Shown here piece by piece: positions 41,937 through 50,708 of a stretch of 64,000 nt of DNA. The position numbers and the translations under genes were made by a program. The notes beneath the pieces were generated by a model that saw only the letters and a program-made list of their open reading frames with translations, had not been told where the DNA came from and did not search any database. Numbering within the stretch: position 1 is the first letter of the stretch; each line of letters begins with the position of its first letter. The stretch comes from Actinoplanes italicus (lineage in GTDB: Bacteria; Actinomycetota; Actinomycetes; Mycobacteriales; Micromonosporaceae), in contig NZ_PVMZ01000017.1 of the NCBI RefSeq assembly GCF_003001815.1, positions 186,001-250,000 on the forward strand, given 5' to 3'.

Positions 41937-43502
41937 CTAACCGGCCGGAACCGCCCGGCTGGGATCCGGACTCGCGCCCTTGCCGGTCTTCGCCCGGTGC
42001 GCGGCGATGGCGTCGGCGTACCACTCGGCGGTACGGATCGCCGTCCGCCGCCAGGTGAACTGCTCGACCACCCGACGGCGACCCGCGGCGCCCAGCCGTC
42101 GGCGCAGCGGCTCGTCGTCGAGGAGCCGCCCGATCGCGGCCGACAACGCCTCGGCATCACCCGGCGGTACGTGCAGCGACACCAGCCCGTCCGGCCCCGT
42201 CACCTCAGGCAGCGCCCCCGCGGTGGTGACGACCAGGGGAACCCCACAGGCCATCGCCTCGACCGCGGGCAGCGAGAAACCCTCGTACCGGGACGGAACA
42301 GCCGCCACCGTCGCCGACCGGAACAGGCCCGCGAGCTCCGCGTCGGAGATCCCCGACACGAACCGCACCGCCTCGTCGAGCCCCAGCCGGGTGATGGCCC
42401 GGGCGGCCGCCCCGTCCGGCCGCGCCGACCCGACGACGACCAGCTCGACGTCATGATCGGCACGAAGCTTCGCCACCGCCTCGATCAGCTCCGGCAACCC
42501 CTTGAGTGGAACGTCCGCGCTGGCCACCGCAACGATCCGCCCATCAGCGGCCCCTACACCGCCGTCCATCCATGCCGCAGCCCGCTTAGCCTCGCCATCG
42601 CCGCCATCGCCGCCATCGCCGCCATCGCCGGCCGGGCCCGCGGTCCCCGGCTCCGCCCCGCTCTCCGCGTCGGCTTCGGTTTCCGCTGCCCGAGCCGCGC
42701 CGAATGCCTCGAATTTCGCCTCCGCGGCTGCGCTGAACGTGTCGACTTCTGCTTCCCGGGCTGCGCTGAACGTGTCAACGTCTGCTTCCCGGGCTGCGCT
42801 GGACAGTTCACCGGCTGCCTTCGGGGCCGGGCTGAACGTGTCGACGTCGACGCCGACCCCGATGACTCGCAGCCGCTCGGACGGCACCCCGAACGCCTCG
42901 ACGATCTCGTCCCGCGCGGCGTGCGACACGGTAGTCAGCCACGGCAGCCGCCGGGCCACCCGAGCCTGCATCCGTGTGAACGCGTACCACCGCCGCAGCG
43001 ACAGCCGCCGTTTCCAGTCCGGCGCCGCCGCCAGTTCAAGATCCCGATCAACCGTGATCGGATGGTGAATGGTGGCCACCAGGGGCGTATCGGTCCAGCT
43101 CAACGGCAACAGCCCATACCCGAGGCACTGGTTGTCGTGGATGATGTCGAACTCGGCCAGCCGCTCCCGCAGATGCCGCCAGGCCCGCAACGAGAACGTC
43201 AACGGTTCCGGAAACGCCCCCGTGCACATGGCCGTCCACTCGAGGACGTCGATCGGCGACTGGAACTCCGACCTCTTGGGTGTCCGGAACGGATCCGGTT
43301 CACGATAGAGATCGAGACTCGGCAGAACCGTCAGCTCGACCCCGTCGTCCAGCTCCGGAAGCGGCGGCCCCGAGAACACCTCCACCCGATGCCCGAGCCG
43401 CACGAGCTCCCGCGACAAATGCCGGACATAGATCCCCTGCCCACCACTGTGCGGTTTGCTCCGATAGGACAGAAGGGCGATACGAAGAGGCGCGGAGATC
43501 AC
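41937..43502 (-). CDS. GT4-family glycosyltransferase with expanded inter-domain repeat
   Basis: A 521-aa GT-B enzyme. N-terminal domain: IALLSYRSKPHSGGQGIYVR, LYREPDPFRTP, ATIHHPITVD and TTVSHAARDEIVEAFGVP. C-terminal nucleotide-sugar domain: VASADVPLKGLPELIEAV and the EX7E motif PSRYEGFSLPAVEAMACGVP. After the usual GVDVDTFSP motif, about 90 extra residues form degenerate 11-residue repeats (units such as AREAEVDTFSA) and then a GGD triplet run. The typical family length is near 420. GTG 43502 start. Retaining transfer of a hexose to a lipid or small molecule is likely. Confidence 0.88.
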   Translation of the reverse strand: MISAPLRIALLSYRSKPHSGGQGIYVRHLSRELVRLGHRVEVFSGPPLPELDDGVELTVLPSLDLYREPDPFRTPKRSEFQSPIDVLEWTAMCTGAFPEPLTFSLRAWRHLRERLAEFDIIHDNQCLGYGLLPLSWTDTPLVATIHHPITVDRDLELAAAPDWKRRLSLRRWYAFTRMQARVARRLPWLTTVSHAARDEIVEAFGVPSERLRVIGVGVDVDTFSPAPKAAGELSSAAREADVDTFSAAREAEVDTFSAAAEAKFEAFGAARAAETEADAESGAEPGTAGPAGDGGDGGDGGDGEAKRAAAWMDGGVGAADGRIVAVASADVPLKGLPELIEAVAKLRADHDVELVVVGSARPDGAAARAITRLGLDEAVRFVSGISDAELAGLFRSATVAAVPSRYEGFSLPAVEAMACGVPLVVTTAGALPEVTGPDGLVSLHVPPGDAEALSAAIGRLLDDEPLRRRLGAAGRRRVVEQFTWRRTAIRTAEWYADAIAAHRAKTGKGASPDPSRAVPAG

Positions 43503-43596
43503 CAGATGACCCTAGCCGCGCCTGAGCCGGAAGGATCACACCGGTCTTCCCCTACCCGTACGCGTGATGCGCCGCGCTTGCGGGGCTGCCGGCAAC

Positions 43597-44589
43597 TCAG
43601 CGGAAGAACCACCGCTGGTTGTTGCCGCCGGTGCAGACCGTCACGGTGACACCGTTGCCGGGCCGGGCACCGGAGTTCGGATCGGTGAGGCACATCCCGT
43701 TGGCGGCGTTCGTCAGGGTGCCGTTGTTGAACAGGTGCCACTGAGCGGTGGTGCGTCCGTCGCAGGAGGTCAGTTCGACGGTGCCGTCACCGACCACGTA
43801 GGCGCACATGTCCAGCACCTCGAGCGTCCGATCGGAGTTCAACTGCCACCGCTGCGGACTGGTGCCGTTGCAGTCGTCGACGTCCACGTCACGCCCGTCA
43901 GCGGCCTCCCCGCCACGCAGGTCAAGGCAGAGGCCGTTGCCGGTGACCAGAAGCCCGCGCCCCGTACCGATCGGGTCGGGCAGCAGCTGAGCCGGCGGCG
44001 GCGGAACCACGGTCGCCGGACTGCCGGTGGCCCCGGCGGACGAGCCCGCGGACGTGCCGGCCGAGGGAGGGCCGACCGCCGAGGACGGTGGCGTGGCGCG
44101 AGGCGACTGCGTGGTCCCGGCCGGATCGCCGGAGTCGTCGCCGCTGCCGCTGCCTCCGCCGTCCCCCGGGAGCCCGCTGGGACCGACTTCGGACGATGTG
44201 GCCGGTCCGATCGCCGCGGGCAGCGACTGAGCCGGTGACGATGCCCAGTCGTCGTCCCGGTCATCCGGCCGCAGCAAGGCATAGCCGGCGACGGTCAGGA
44301 CCGCCGCGACCCCGGCCCCGGCCAGCACCAACGAGCGCCGCCGCCACACGTCCGGCTTGCCCGGCCCGGAATCACCGGCCGTCGCAACGACCGGCAGCAG
44401 CTGAGTGGGAAGTTCCCCGGCGGTCTGTTCCACGGGCCAGGTCGAGGCAGAGGGTGGCGGCTCCTGCCGATCGCCGTCCGGCAGAACGAACGGACGCACC
44501 AGCAACGGATCGCGATTGTCGCCCAGATCCTCGCCCACTTGGCGTTGACACCCCCCGGTCCCGGCACCGGTGCCCCAACTTACCGTCAT
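43597..44589 (-). CDS. Membrane-anchored ricin B-type lectin protein
   Basis: A 330-aa protein with a cytoplasmic N-terminus (about 1-85), one helix (SLVLAGAGVAAVLTVAGYAL), a Ser/Gly/Pro/Thr-rich extracellular stalk and a C-terminal ricin-type beta-trefoil (about 205-330). The trefoil has repeated QxW-type ends: SPQRWQLN, TAQWHLF and NQRWFF. It probably displays a carbohydrate-binding domain on the surface. It lies 94 bp upstream of the GT4 gene on the same strand, so it may lead the operon. Confidence 0.85.
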   Translation of the reverse strand: MTVSWGTGAGTGGCQRQVGEDLGDNRDPLLVRPFVLPDGDRQEPPPSASTWPVEQTAGELPTQLLPVVATAGDSGPGKPDVWRRRSLVLAGAGVAAVLTVAGYALLRPDDRDDDWASSPAQSLPAAIGPATSSEVGPSGLPGDGGGSGSGDDSGDPAGTTQSPRATPPSSAVGPPSAGTSAGSSAGATGSPATVVPPPPAQLLPDPIGTGRGLLVTGNGLCLDLRGGEAADGRDVDVDDCNGTSPQRWQLNSDRTLEVLDMCAYVVGDGTVELTSCDGRTTAQWHLFNNGTLTNAANGMCLTDPNSGARPGNGVTVTVCTGGNNQRWFFR

Positions 44590-44946
44590 TCAGTAGCCCT
44601 CGTGGGGTCCGTTCGGTCGATGTTTGCCATTACCCAAATCCGTTGGCCGACACCGGCCCACCCCGCGAACCACCCTCACCCGCCGCGGCAGACCGGCTGC
44701 CCACCCCGCACAACACGCCGCTCTCGTTCCAGCCATCTCCTGCTCAGCCGCAATATCGCGTCTTCCCGCCTCACCATCCCGTATCACCTCGACCGGCACG
44801 TCGCCTGACGCCCGCAGGCGCTCCACGAGCGCCAGACTGTCCAGACGAGACCCAAGCCGATCCAGGGCTCCCGCCGCCAGGGCTCCCGCCGCCAGGGTGG
44901 CTCCATCCACGCCACTGAACCTCAGGCCGATCACGGGCTCAGCCAT
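44590..44946 (-). other. Doubtful 118-codon ORF ending at the lectin gene start
   Basis: Begins MAEPVIGLRFSGVDGATLAA and ends PHEGY, with its TGA immediately before the lectin ATG. Third-position GC is clearly lower than in neighbouring genes, and the LAAGALAAGA part comes from a 15-bp tandem repeat (44862-44891). It may be a decayed gene or chance. Not recognised. Confidence 0.2.
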
Positions 44947-45176
44947 CCGTCTGCTGGCTCAGTCAGCGCCGTTGAGCGCCGCACCGATTCAGAGCTCAGC
45001 CGTCCGGCGGCTCGGTCAGCGCCGTTGACCGCCGGACGGATCAGGGGCTCAGCCGTGCGCCGGCTCGGTCAGCGCCGTCGAGCGCCGGATCGATCAGGGG
45101 CTCAGCCGTCCGGCGATTAGGTCGGCGCTGTTGAGCGCCGGACCTGTCCAGGGCCCAGCCGCCAGGCGATGTCGAC
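44937..45176. repeat. 53-bp tandem repeat array, four full units plus a partial fifth
   Basis: Units start at GCTCAGCC or its variant at 44937, 44994, 45047, 45100 and 45153 (first period 57, the rest exactly 53). Each contains CAGCGCCGTTGAGCGCC-like inverted arms. It fills the space between the lectin locus and the end of the VIT/VWA gene at 45204. No gene is supported in it. Confidence 0.85.
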
Positions 45177-45203
45177 CTGCGTGCTGAGCCCTGGATGACC
45201 CGA

Positions 45204-47786
45204 TCAGGACTTCCAGAAGGAGCGCTTCGGGACGGGCTTGCCGGTTGCGAACTCCTCCAGGACACGGATCGCGGCAGCCCACCGGTCGTCCAGCGGCCCG
45301 TCACCGTGGAGCAGCGTCACCAGCTCACGGACCGGGTCGAGGGACGTGTCGCTGACCGGCTCGAGCAGGACGGTCAGGCGGCTCGCCAGGTCGTCGAGCA
45401 GGTCGCGGCGGTCGAGCGCGGGCAGGCCCTCCGCCTCACGCAGCCGGGTGACCTCGACGGCGACGAGCTCGCGCAGCTCGTCCACCGACAGGCCGCCATC
45501 AGCCGAACCGGAGTGACGCGACCGCGACCGCGCGGGCGCGCCGGCCGCCCGTCCGCGGCCCACCAGCCCTGAGAACCCGCGGGGCACCGCGCTGGCCGGG
45601 ATGCCACTCTGGGCCGGCGGCGGCGGAGCCCCGAACGCCGGTGCGGGTGCGCTGTCGAGACGAGAGGTGGCGTCGGCTCCGGACGACCTGCCCGCGTCCG
45701 GTGCGCCGGACTCGGCGACAGAGTCCGGCGCGGACGCCCGCTTCGCGCGCGGCGGCACGAACCCCGGCCGACCGGGTGCCGGGGAACCCGGTGCCGGCAT
45801 CGGCGGCATCGGCGGGACCGCACCCGGAGCACCCGCGCCGACCGCGCCGGGGAACGGGGAAGAGGCGGCCATGAAGAACGGTGCAGGCGGCGGGGGAGCG
45901 TCGGGCGTCTCCCACCCGGACGGCATCTCGACGGGCTGGGTGACCCGCCGCGCGTCGCCGCCCTCGTTGACCACCCGCTCGTCGACCGCCACGAACGCGG
46001 TGAACCGGCAGAGCACACCGAACCTCAGCGAGGTGCGCACGATCTCCGGCTCCAGCGAGAGATCCCCGGACGAATACGCGTCCTCCAGATCACGCAGGCG
46101 GGCGCGCGCCCACAGGGAGGTGACGGCTGTCTCGGAGCTGCGCTGGACCGCAACAGCTGTCCGGAACTCCTGGTCGTCACGGGTCCGCCCGGTCACGGTG
46201 AGAGCACCGTCGGGCGTGCCCGTGTAGCGGCCGGTGATGACGAGCGGCGCTCCCGGGTAGAGGCCGGGCAGCCGGGAGGGGCTGCGCGTGCCGTCGAGCG
46301 GGCTGAAGCCGTCGCCGGTCACGGAGATGCCGGTGACGACCGGAGCGCCGATGCGCCGGTGGATCTGCTCCATCGCCTCGTCGAGGCGGTCCTCGCTCTC
46401 CACCAGCTCGGCCCGCCCGGCGCCGATCGCGGCGAGGCGGCCCAGGAATCCGGCGTTGACGGCCCGGTCGATGCCGACGGTGTGCACGCGGATCGCGCCG
46501 ATCAGCGGGCTGACCTGCTTGACGATCTGGTCCTCGTTACCGACCTGGCCGTCGGTGACCAGCACGAGCACCCGGTCACGACCGGGGCTGTCGGCCAGCA
46601 GGGCCAGGGCGGAGGTGAGCGGCGCCAGCAGCTCGGTCCCGCCGCGGGCGTCGGCACGGGCGAGGTGCTCGACGGCACGGAAGCGGTGCCGGTCGGTGGC
46701 CTCCACCAGCCCGTCGCCGAGGCCGTCCGGCCGGTCGACCACGTGGTCGAAGGTGAGCACCGCGAACCGGTCATCGGCGGTCAGCGTGTCGATGACCCGG
46801 GCTGCGGCCCGGCGGGCGGCCACCATCTTCCACCCGCCCATGCTGCCGGAACGGTCGAGCAGCAGCACCACGTCCTTCGGGCGTGGGGCGGCGGACGCCT
46901 CCGGCGGCAGCACGACCAGCTGGTAGGTGCCCTGGCCGCCCTCACTGTCACCGTCACCCTCACCGGCGGGGTCGGGCACGGCGACCGCCGACTCGCCGCC
47001 GGGCGCATACGCCAGCCGCAGCACGAAGTCGCGGTCGGCCCGTTCGCCCGGCTGGATGCGCAGACTGCCGTCGTGTTCGGTGACGGTGTGCAGGCTGGAG
47101 CGGACCTCGCCGAGTTCCAGGCCGGCCGGGTCGATGTCGACGTTGATGGACAGCCGCAACGGGTTGGGGAAGCCGGGCAGCAGAACCGGCGGTGAGATAC
47201 GGGAGGCGTCCGGGACGGCGTCGGTGTCGGACTGTTGCCCGTCACCCGCGGACGGGCCGGGCAGCGGGACGCCGGGCACATAGCGCGGGGCCACGACCAG
47301 CGGGAACCGGAAGGTGGCGGCACCGTCCTCATACGCCAGTGGGCCGACCAGCCGCAGCCGCACCACCACGCGCTCGCCCGGCAGGATGTTGCCGACCCGC
47401 ATGGTGAAGACGTCCGGTCGTTCCTCCTCGGCGATCGACGCCCGCCGGCCGGCCGCGATGGCCTCGTCGTACTGCTGGCGGGCGGCGCCGCGCTCATGCA
47501 GCTCGGCGGTGACGACGCGGTCGGCCGCGGTCATCGTCATGCCGGTGACCGCCGCTCGGTCGGGCAGCGGGAAGACGTAGGTGGCCTCCAGCGCCGTGTC
47601 GTGGGCGTTGACGAACTCGGTGGTGAGCTCGGTGCGCACCAGCAGGCCGCTGATGGTGGCACGGACGTCGAGACGGTCCAGCGGAAGGTTGCCGCGTTCG
47701 GTGAGCAGGGTGCCCAGGCCCGCGTCGGACACCGGGCGGTGGCGCTCCAGCTCTGCCGATCCCATCGGGTTCACGGAAATGATCAT
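45204..47786 (-). CDS. VIT + von Willebrand factor A domain protein
   Basis: An 860-aa protein. VIT domain (about 25-160): LPLDRLDVRATISGLLVRTE, ALEATYVFPLPDRAAVTGMT and VGNILPGERVVVRLRLVGPL. VWA domain (about 300-470) with MIDAS DRSGSM and later metal-site VTDGQVG. A long Pro/Ala linker and a C-terminal helical segment (about 770-860, ELRELVAVEVTRLREAEGLP) follow. It has no signal peptide. Related to vault-inter-alpha-trypsin proteins; the bacterial role is unknown. It overlaps the MerR gene by 4 bp (ATGA). Confidence 0.9.
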   Translation of the reverse strand: MIISVNPMGSAELERHRPVSDAGLGTLLTERGNLPLDRLDVRATISGLLVRTELTTEFVNAHDTALEATYVFPLPDRAAVTGMTMTAADRVVTAELHERGAARQQYDEAIAAGRRASIAEEERPDVFTMRVGNILPGERVVVRLRLVGPLAYEDGAATFRFPLVVAPRYVPGVPLPGPSAGDGQQSDTDAVPDASRISPPVLLPGFPNPLRLSINVDIDPAGLELGEVRSSLHTVTEHDGSLRIQPGERADRDFVLRLAYAPGGESAVAVPDPAGEGDGDSEGGQGTYQLVVLPPEASAAPRPKDVVLLLDRSGSMGGWKMVAARRAAARVIDTLTADDRFAVLTFDHVVDRPDGLGDGLVEATDRHRFRAVEHLARADARGGTELLAPLTSALALLADSPGRDRVLVLVTDGQVGNEDQIVKQVSPLIGAIRVHTVGIDRAVNAGFLGRLAAIGAGRAELVESEDRLDEAMEQIHRRIGAPVVTGISVTGDGFSPLDGTRSPSRLPGLYPGAPLVITGRYTGTPDGALTVTGRTRDDQEFRTAVAVQRSSETAVTSLWARARLRDLEDAYSSGDLSLEPEIVRTSLRFGVLCRFTAFVAVDERVVNEGGDARRVTQPVEMPSGWETPDAPPPPAPFFMAASSPFPGAVGAGAPGAVPPMPPMPAPGSPAPGRPGFVPPRAKRASAPDSVAESGAPDAGRSSGADATSRLDSAPAPAFGAPPPPAQSGIPASAVPRGFSGLVGRGRAAGAPARSRSRHSGSADGGLSVDELRELVAVEVTRLREAEGLPALDRRDLLDDLASRLTVLLEPVSDTSLDPVRELVTLLHGDGPLDDRWAAAIRVLEEFATGKPVPKRSFWKS

Positions 47787-48445
47787 GATGTTCTCCCATC
47801 GGTGAGCCCGCGGGCCGCGAGCAGGTGGAGCAGAGGCCGGGCGGCCGCGGCGATCTCGTCGCGGTCGAGGTCGGTGGTGTGGCGGGGCAGCAGCAGGATC
47901 ACTCCCTCGCCGAGTGGCACCCCGGTGATCAGCGCCTGCAGGAGCGGTGGCGGCGCGCCGAGCGTCTCGACGGCTGCCGCCAGCTCACGCCGGGTGACAC
48001 CGGCCGGTGCCGCGTCGCCGTTCTCGTCCGGCGCCGGCTCCGCCGGCAGGATGCGGACCGGGGCGGCGGGGGAGGCCTTCCAGAAGTCGGGTCTGCCCCG
48101 GTGCGCGGGTGGCGGTGACCCGTCGGTGCGCAGCACCTGATCGGGCACCCGGGCGACCGCGGCAAGAGTCTCCTCGGAGGCTCCGGCCAGCTCCGCCTGG
48201 ATCTCGGCGAGAGTCATACCCGCCGCCTGCCGTCGCTTGATCGCGACGAGTTGCAAGAGATGCCGCGGTCCGTAGAGAACGGTGCGCCCTCGCGTGCCGA
48301 GTGGCCGGTCCACCAGGCCGATCGTCGTGTACCACCGGATCGACCTGCGGTCGGGAACCTCCCGGACGCGGCCGTTGGGGGCGCCCGGGTACTCCGCGGC
48401 GAGTGCCGCGCTCACCCGCTCGACCAACTGCTCCATCGTCCACAT
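47783..48445 (-). CDS. MerR-family transcriptional regulator
   Basis: A 220-aa regulator with a winged HTH (VPDRRSIRWYTTIGLVDRPL, VLYGPRHLLQLVAIKRRQAA, MTLAEIQAELAG) and a long C-terminal part ending RDEIAAAARPLLHLLAARGL. There are no metal-binding cysteines, so it is not a metal sensor. Translationally coupled to the VIT/VWA gene it precedes. A double TGACACTGTCA palindrome starts 11 nt upstream of its ATG, the likely autoregulatory site. Confidence 0.88.
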   Translation of the reverse strand: MWTMEQLVERVSAALAAEYPGAPNGRVREVPDRRSIRWYTTIGLVDRPLGTRGRTVLYGPRHLLQLVAIKRRQAAGMTLAEIQAELAGASEETLAAVARVPDQVLRTDGSPPPAHRGRPDFWKASPAAPVRILPAEPAPDENGDAAPAGVTRRELAAAVETLGAPPPLLQALITGVPLGEGVILLLPRHTTDLDRDEIAAAARPLLHLLAARGLTDGRTS

Positions 48446-48455
48446 GCCCCGACAA

Positions 48456-48480
48456 TGACACTGTCACTGTGACACTGTCA
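48456..48480 (-). promoter_or_regulatory. Two tandem TGACACTGTCA palindromes
   Basis: TGACACTGTCA at 48456-48466 and 48470-48480, start to start 14 bp, 11 nt upstream of the MerR ATG at 48445. On the minus strand the distal copy includes a perfect -35 TTGACA, so the operator covers the promoter itself. Confidence 0.65.
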
Positions 48481-48566
48481 ATGGCAGAATGGCCCCGGAC
48501 ACGGATCTGCCCGCCACGGACGCAGAGGCGTTCCGGGGCGGGCAGATCGAGCGGAGAGGGCAGGCT

Positions 48567-50651
48567 TCAGGATTTCGGATCGGCGGCGGGCTGGAACGAC
48601 TTGCCGTCGACCTTGAGGGTGTAGGGGGCGTATTGGGTCACCATGCCGGTGGGCTCGTCGTAGGAGACGATCGCGACCACCTTCGGATAGTGGCGCACCC
48701 TGGCGGCGTCACGCAGCGCGACCACCTTGGCCTTCCCGTCGGCCAGGCCGACCAGGGTCACCTGCCAGTTGCCCACCGGAACCGGGCGGATCTCGGTCGG
48801 CGACTTCCAGCCGTCCAGCCTGTCGTCACCGACCGATGTGGCACCCACCTTGACGTCCGAGATGTGCCAGCCGCCGATGCTGACGGCGCTGTCGCTGACA
48901 TAGCGGAACCCGAGGAAGATCTGCTTTCCGGTGTACGCCTTGAGGTCGTAACTCAGGGTGACGTCAGCGGCCTTCCCGGTGATCGCCTGTCCGAGCGGCC
49001 CCTCGATGGTCCTGTCGCCCTTCAGCATCTGGTAGCTCTTGCCACCGTCCGCCGACACCGTGACGTACCCGAAGTCGAACTTGTCCTCGAGACCGTAAGT
49101 GGTCTTGAACCGCAGCACCGGGTCGGTGGCCGGCACGTCGACCGTCCGCACCGCGGCCGCGTCCGTGCTCGGGGTGTTGCCGGAGAAGAGCATCCCGGCG
49201 TCCATCGTCCAGGCCAGCGGCGTCGGCGGCAGCGACCGCGCGCCGTCGAACGTGACGGTCCGCCACTCGTCCGGCAGGCGCAGGAAGTCGGCACCGTTCG
49301 GCGCCGCGCCCGCCGCGCCGAAGGCGGACGAGTTGTCGAGGTTCACGGTGGACCGGACGCTGCGCGAGGTCACCCGCTGACGCGGTGCGCCCCGGACCAC
49401 GCCGCCCGGCTCGTCGACGACCTTGTCGATCAGGGTCATGACCTGGAAGTCGTGGAGCATGTCGTGCAGCTTCACCCCGTCCGGCAGGGCGGCCTCGACC
49501 GCGGCGAGACCGTGGTTCTCCTTGTCCTTGTGCAGCGTGGTGAGCAGCTTCGCGCCGAAGCGGTCACGCAGGTAGAGCATCAGCTGATACGTGATGCCGT
49601 AATCGGCCAGGATCTCGTCCGGCTCGCCCTCGGACCACAGGTTGAGCGAGTTGGACGGGCCGCCGCACTCCCGCGGATTCGGGTTGTAGGCGGTCCTCAC
49701 GTTGCCGAAACCCTGGTAACAGGCCAGGTGATTGTCGAACCCGCGATGGCGTACCCCCGCCGTGGTGTTGGCGTAACCGGCGAGGCTCTGTGCATAGTCG
49801 GCCAGGCCCTCGCTGATCCACACCTCCTCGTCCGGGTCGGTGTAGTAGGCGAGCAGGTGCTGCCACTCGTGGGCGAACGTCGACTCGTACATGCGGGGCC
49901 GGGAGGGCCGGCTGAGACACAGGTCGTCGTTCGGCTCGTGCGGGGGTTCGGCCCCGGTCCGATGCGCCCAGTCGTAAGCGTCGATCGTGATCACGTTGCG
50001 GTCGAACAGCTCGTTGAGCTGCTCGGAGAAGAAGCCGGAGATGTACGTCTGCCGCTTCGGGAAGTCGTAGAAGTTGTCGTCGCGGATGTTGTCGACCAGG
50101 GTCACGGTCCGGTTGCCGGCCCCGCTGAAGTCGCCGGGCAGCCCTGGATTGGCGCCGCCGCGGTCCGGCGGCGTGCTGAAGGCCTTGGTCTCCCGGGGGT
50201 AGATGACCTCGTCGAACTCGCGTACCAGCGCCTTCACCTGCGTGTCGGTGACCTCGGTGGCGTTCTTGCGGCAGTCCCCCTCGGGGAAGGCCAGATCGTT
50301 GGCCACCCAGACCTCGATGTGCTCCCCGACGCCGCGGAGCGTGTAGTCCTTGCGGTAGACGTCCCCGTCGATCTCATTGAGTCCGGCCCAGCTGCGGACG
50401 GTGCCGACCTCGGGGGTCCGCACCGCGCTCCGCGCGCTGGGCCGGGGTTCGTAACTGGCGACGGGGAGCGGCTCACCGTCGAGAGTGAGCCGGTCCAGGT
50501 CCGGTTCGCGGGTCTCCGCCTCGAACGGCAATGGTGCCGGGGTGCTCGGGACGGGCCGGGGAACGGTCGGTGGCGCGGCCGGCGCCGGGCCAGCTAGCAA
50601 CGGGATGGAAGCGGTAATTGCCGCGAAGCTGGCAAATAGGGTACGCGTCAC
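48567..50651 (-). CDS. Secreted zinc metalloprotease, immune inhibitor A (M6)-like
   Basis: A 694-aa protein. Signal peptide (TRTLFASFAAITASIPLLAG), Pro-rich propeptide, catalytic domain with HExxH as FAHEWQHLLAYY, followed by the Glu of EVWISEGLADYAQSL as probable third ligand, then MAM/jelly-roll-like C-terminal domains (LRFKTTYGLEDKFDFGYVTVS, SVSIGGWHISDVKV). The layout resembles immune inhibitor A-type peptidases. Likely degrades extracellular protein. Isolated; no partner genes beside it. Confidence 0.82.
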   Translation of the reverse strand: MTRTLFASFAAITASIPLLAGPAPAAPPTVPRPVPSTPAPLPFEAETREPDLDRLTLDGEPLPVASYEPRPSARSAVRTPEVGTVRSWAGLNEIDGDVYRKDYTLRGVGEHIEVWVANDLAFPEGDCRKNATEVTDTQVKALVREFDEVIYPRETKAFSTPPDRGGANPGLPGDFSGAGNRTVTLVDNIRDDNFYDFPKRQTYISGFFSEQLNELFDRNVITIDAYDWAHRTGAEPPHEPNDDLCLSRPSRPRMYESTFAHEWQHLLAYYTDPDEEVWISEGLADYAQSLAGYANTTAGVRHRGFDNHLACYQGFGNVRTAYNPNPRECGGPSNSLNLWSEGEPDEILADYGITYQLMLYLRDRFGAKLLTTLHKDKENHGLAAVEAALPDGVKLHDMLHDFQVMTLIDKVVDEPGGVVRGAPRQRVTSRSVRSTVNLDNSSAFGAAGAAPNGADFLRLPDEWRTVTFDGARSLPPTPLAWTMDAGMLFSGNTPSTDAAAVRTVDVPATDPVLRFKTTYGLEDKFDFGYVTVSADGGKSYQMLKGDRTIEGPLGQAITGKAADVTLSYDLKAYTGKQIFLGFRYVSDSAVSIGGWHISDVKVGATSVGDDRLDGWKSPTEIRPVPVGNWQVTLVGLADGKAKVVALRDAARVRHYPKVVAIVSYDEPTGMVTQYAPYTLKVDGKSFQPAADPKS

Positions 50652-50708
50652 GTCTCGGGACGCTACCTCCGATCGCCGGATCGTGACGCCAACACCGGCC
50701 GTTGTGGA

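Noticed and set aside
44937..45176. Possible CRISPR array or attachment site
   Set aside because: The 53-bp units follow each other directly without spacers; no integrase or cas gene.
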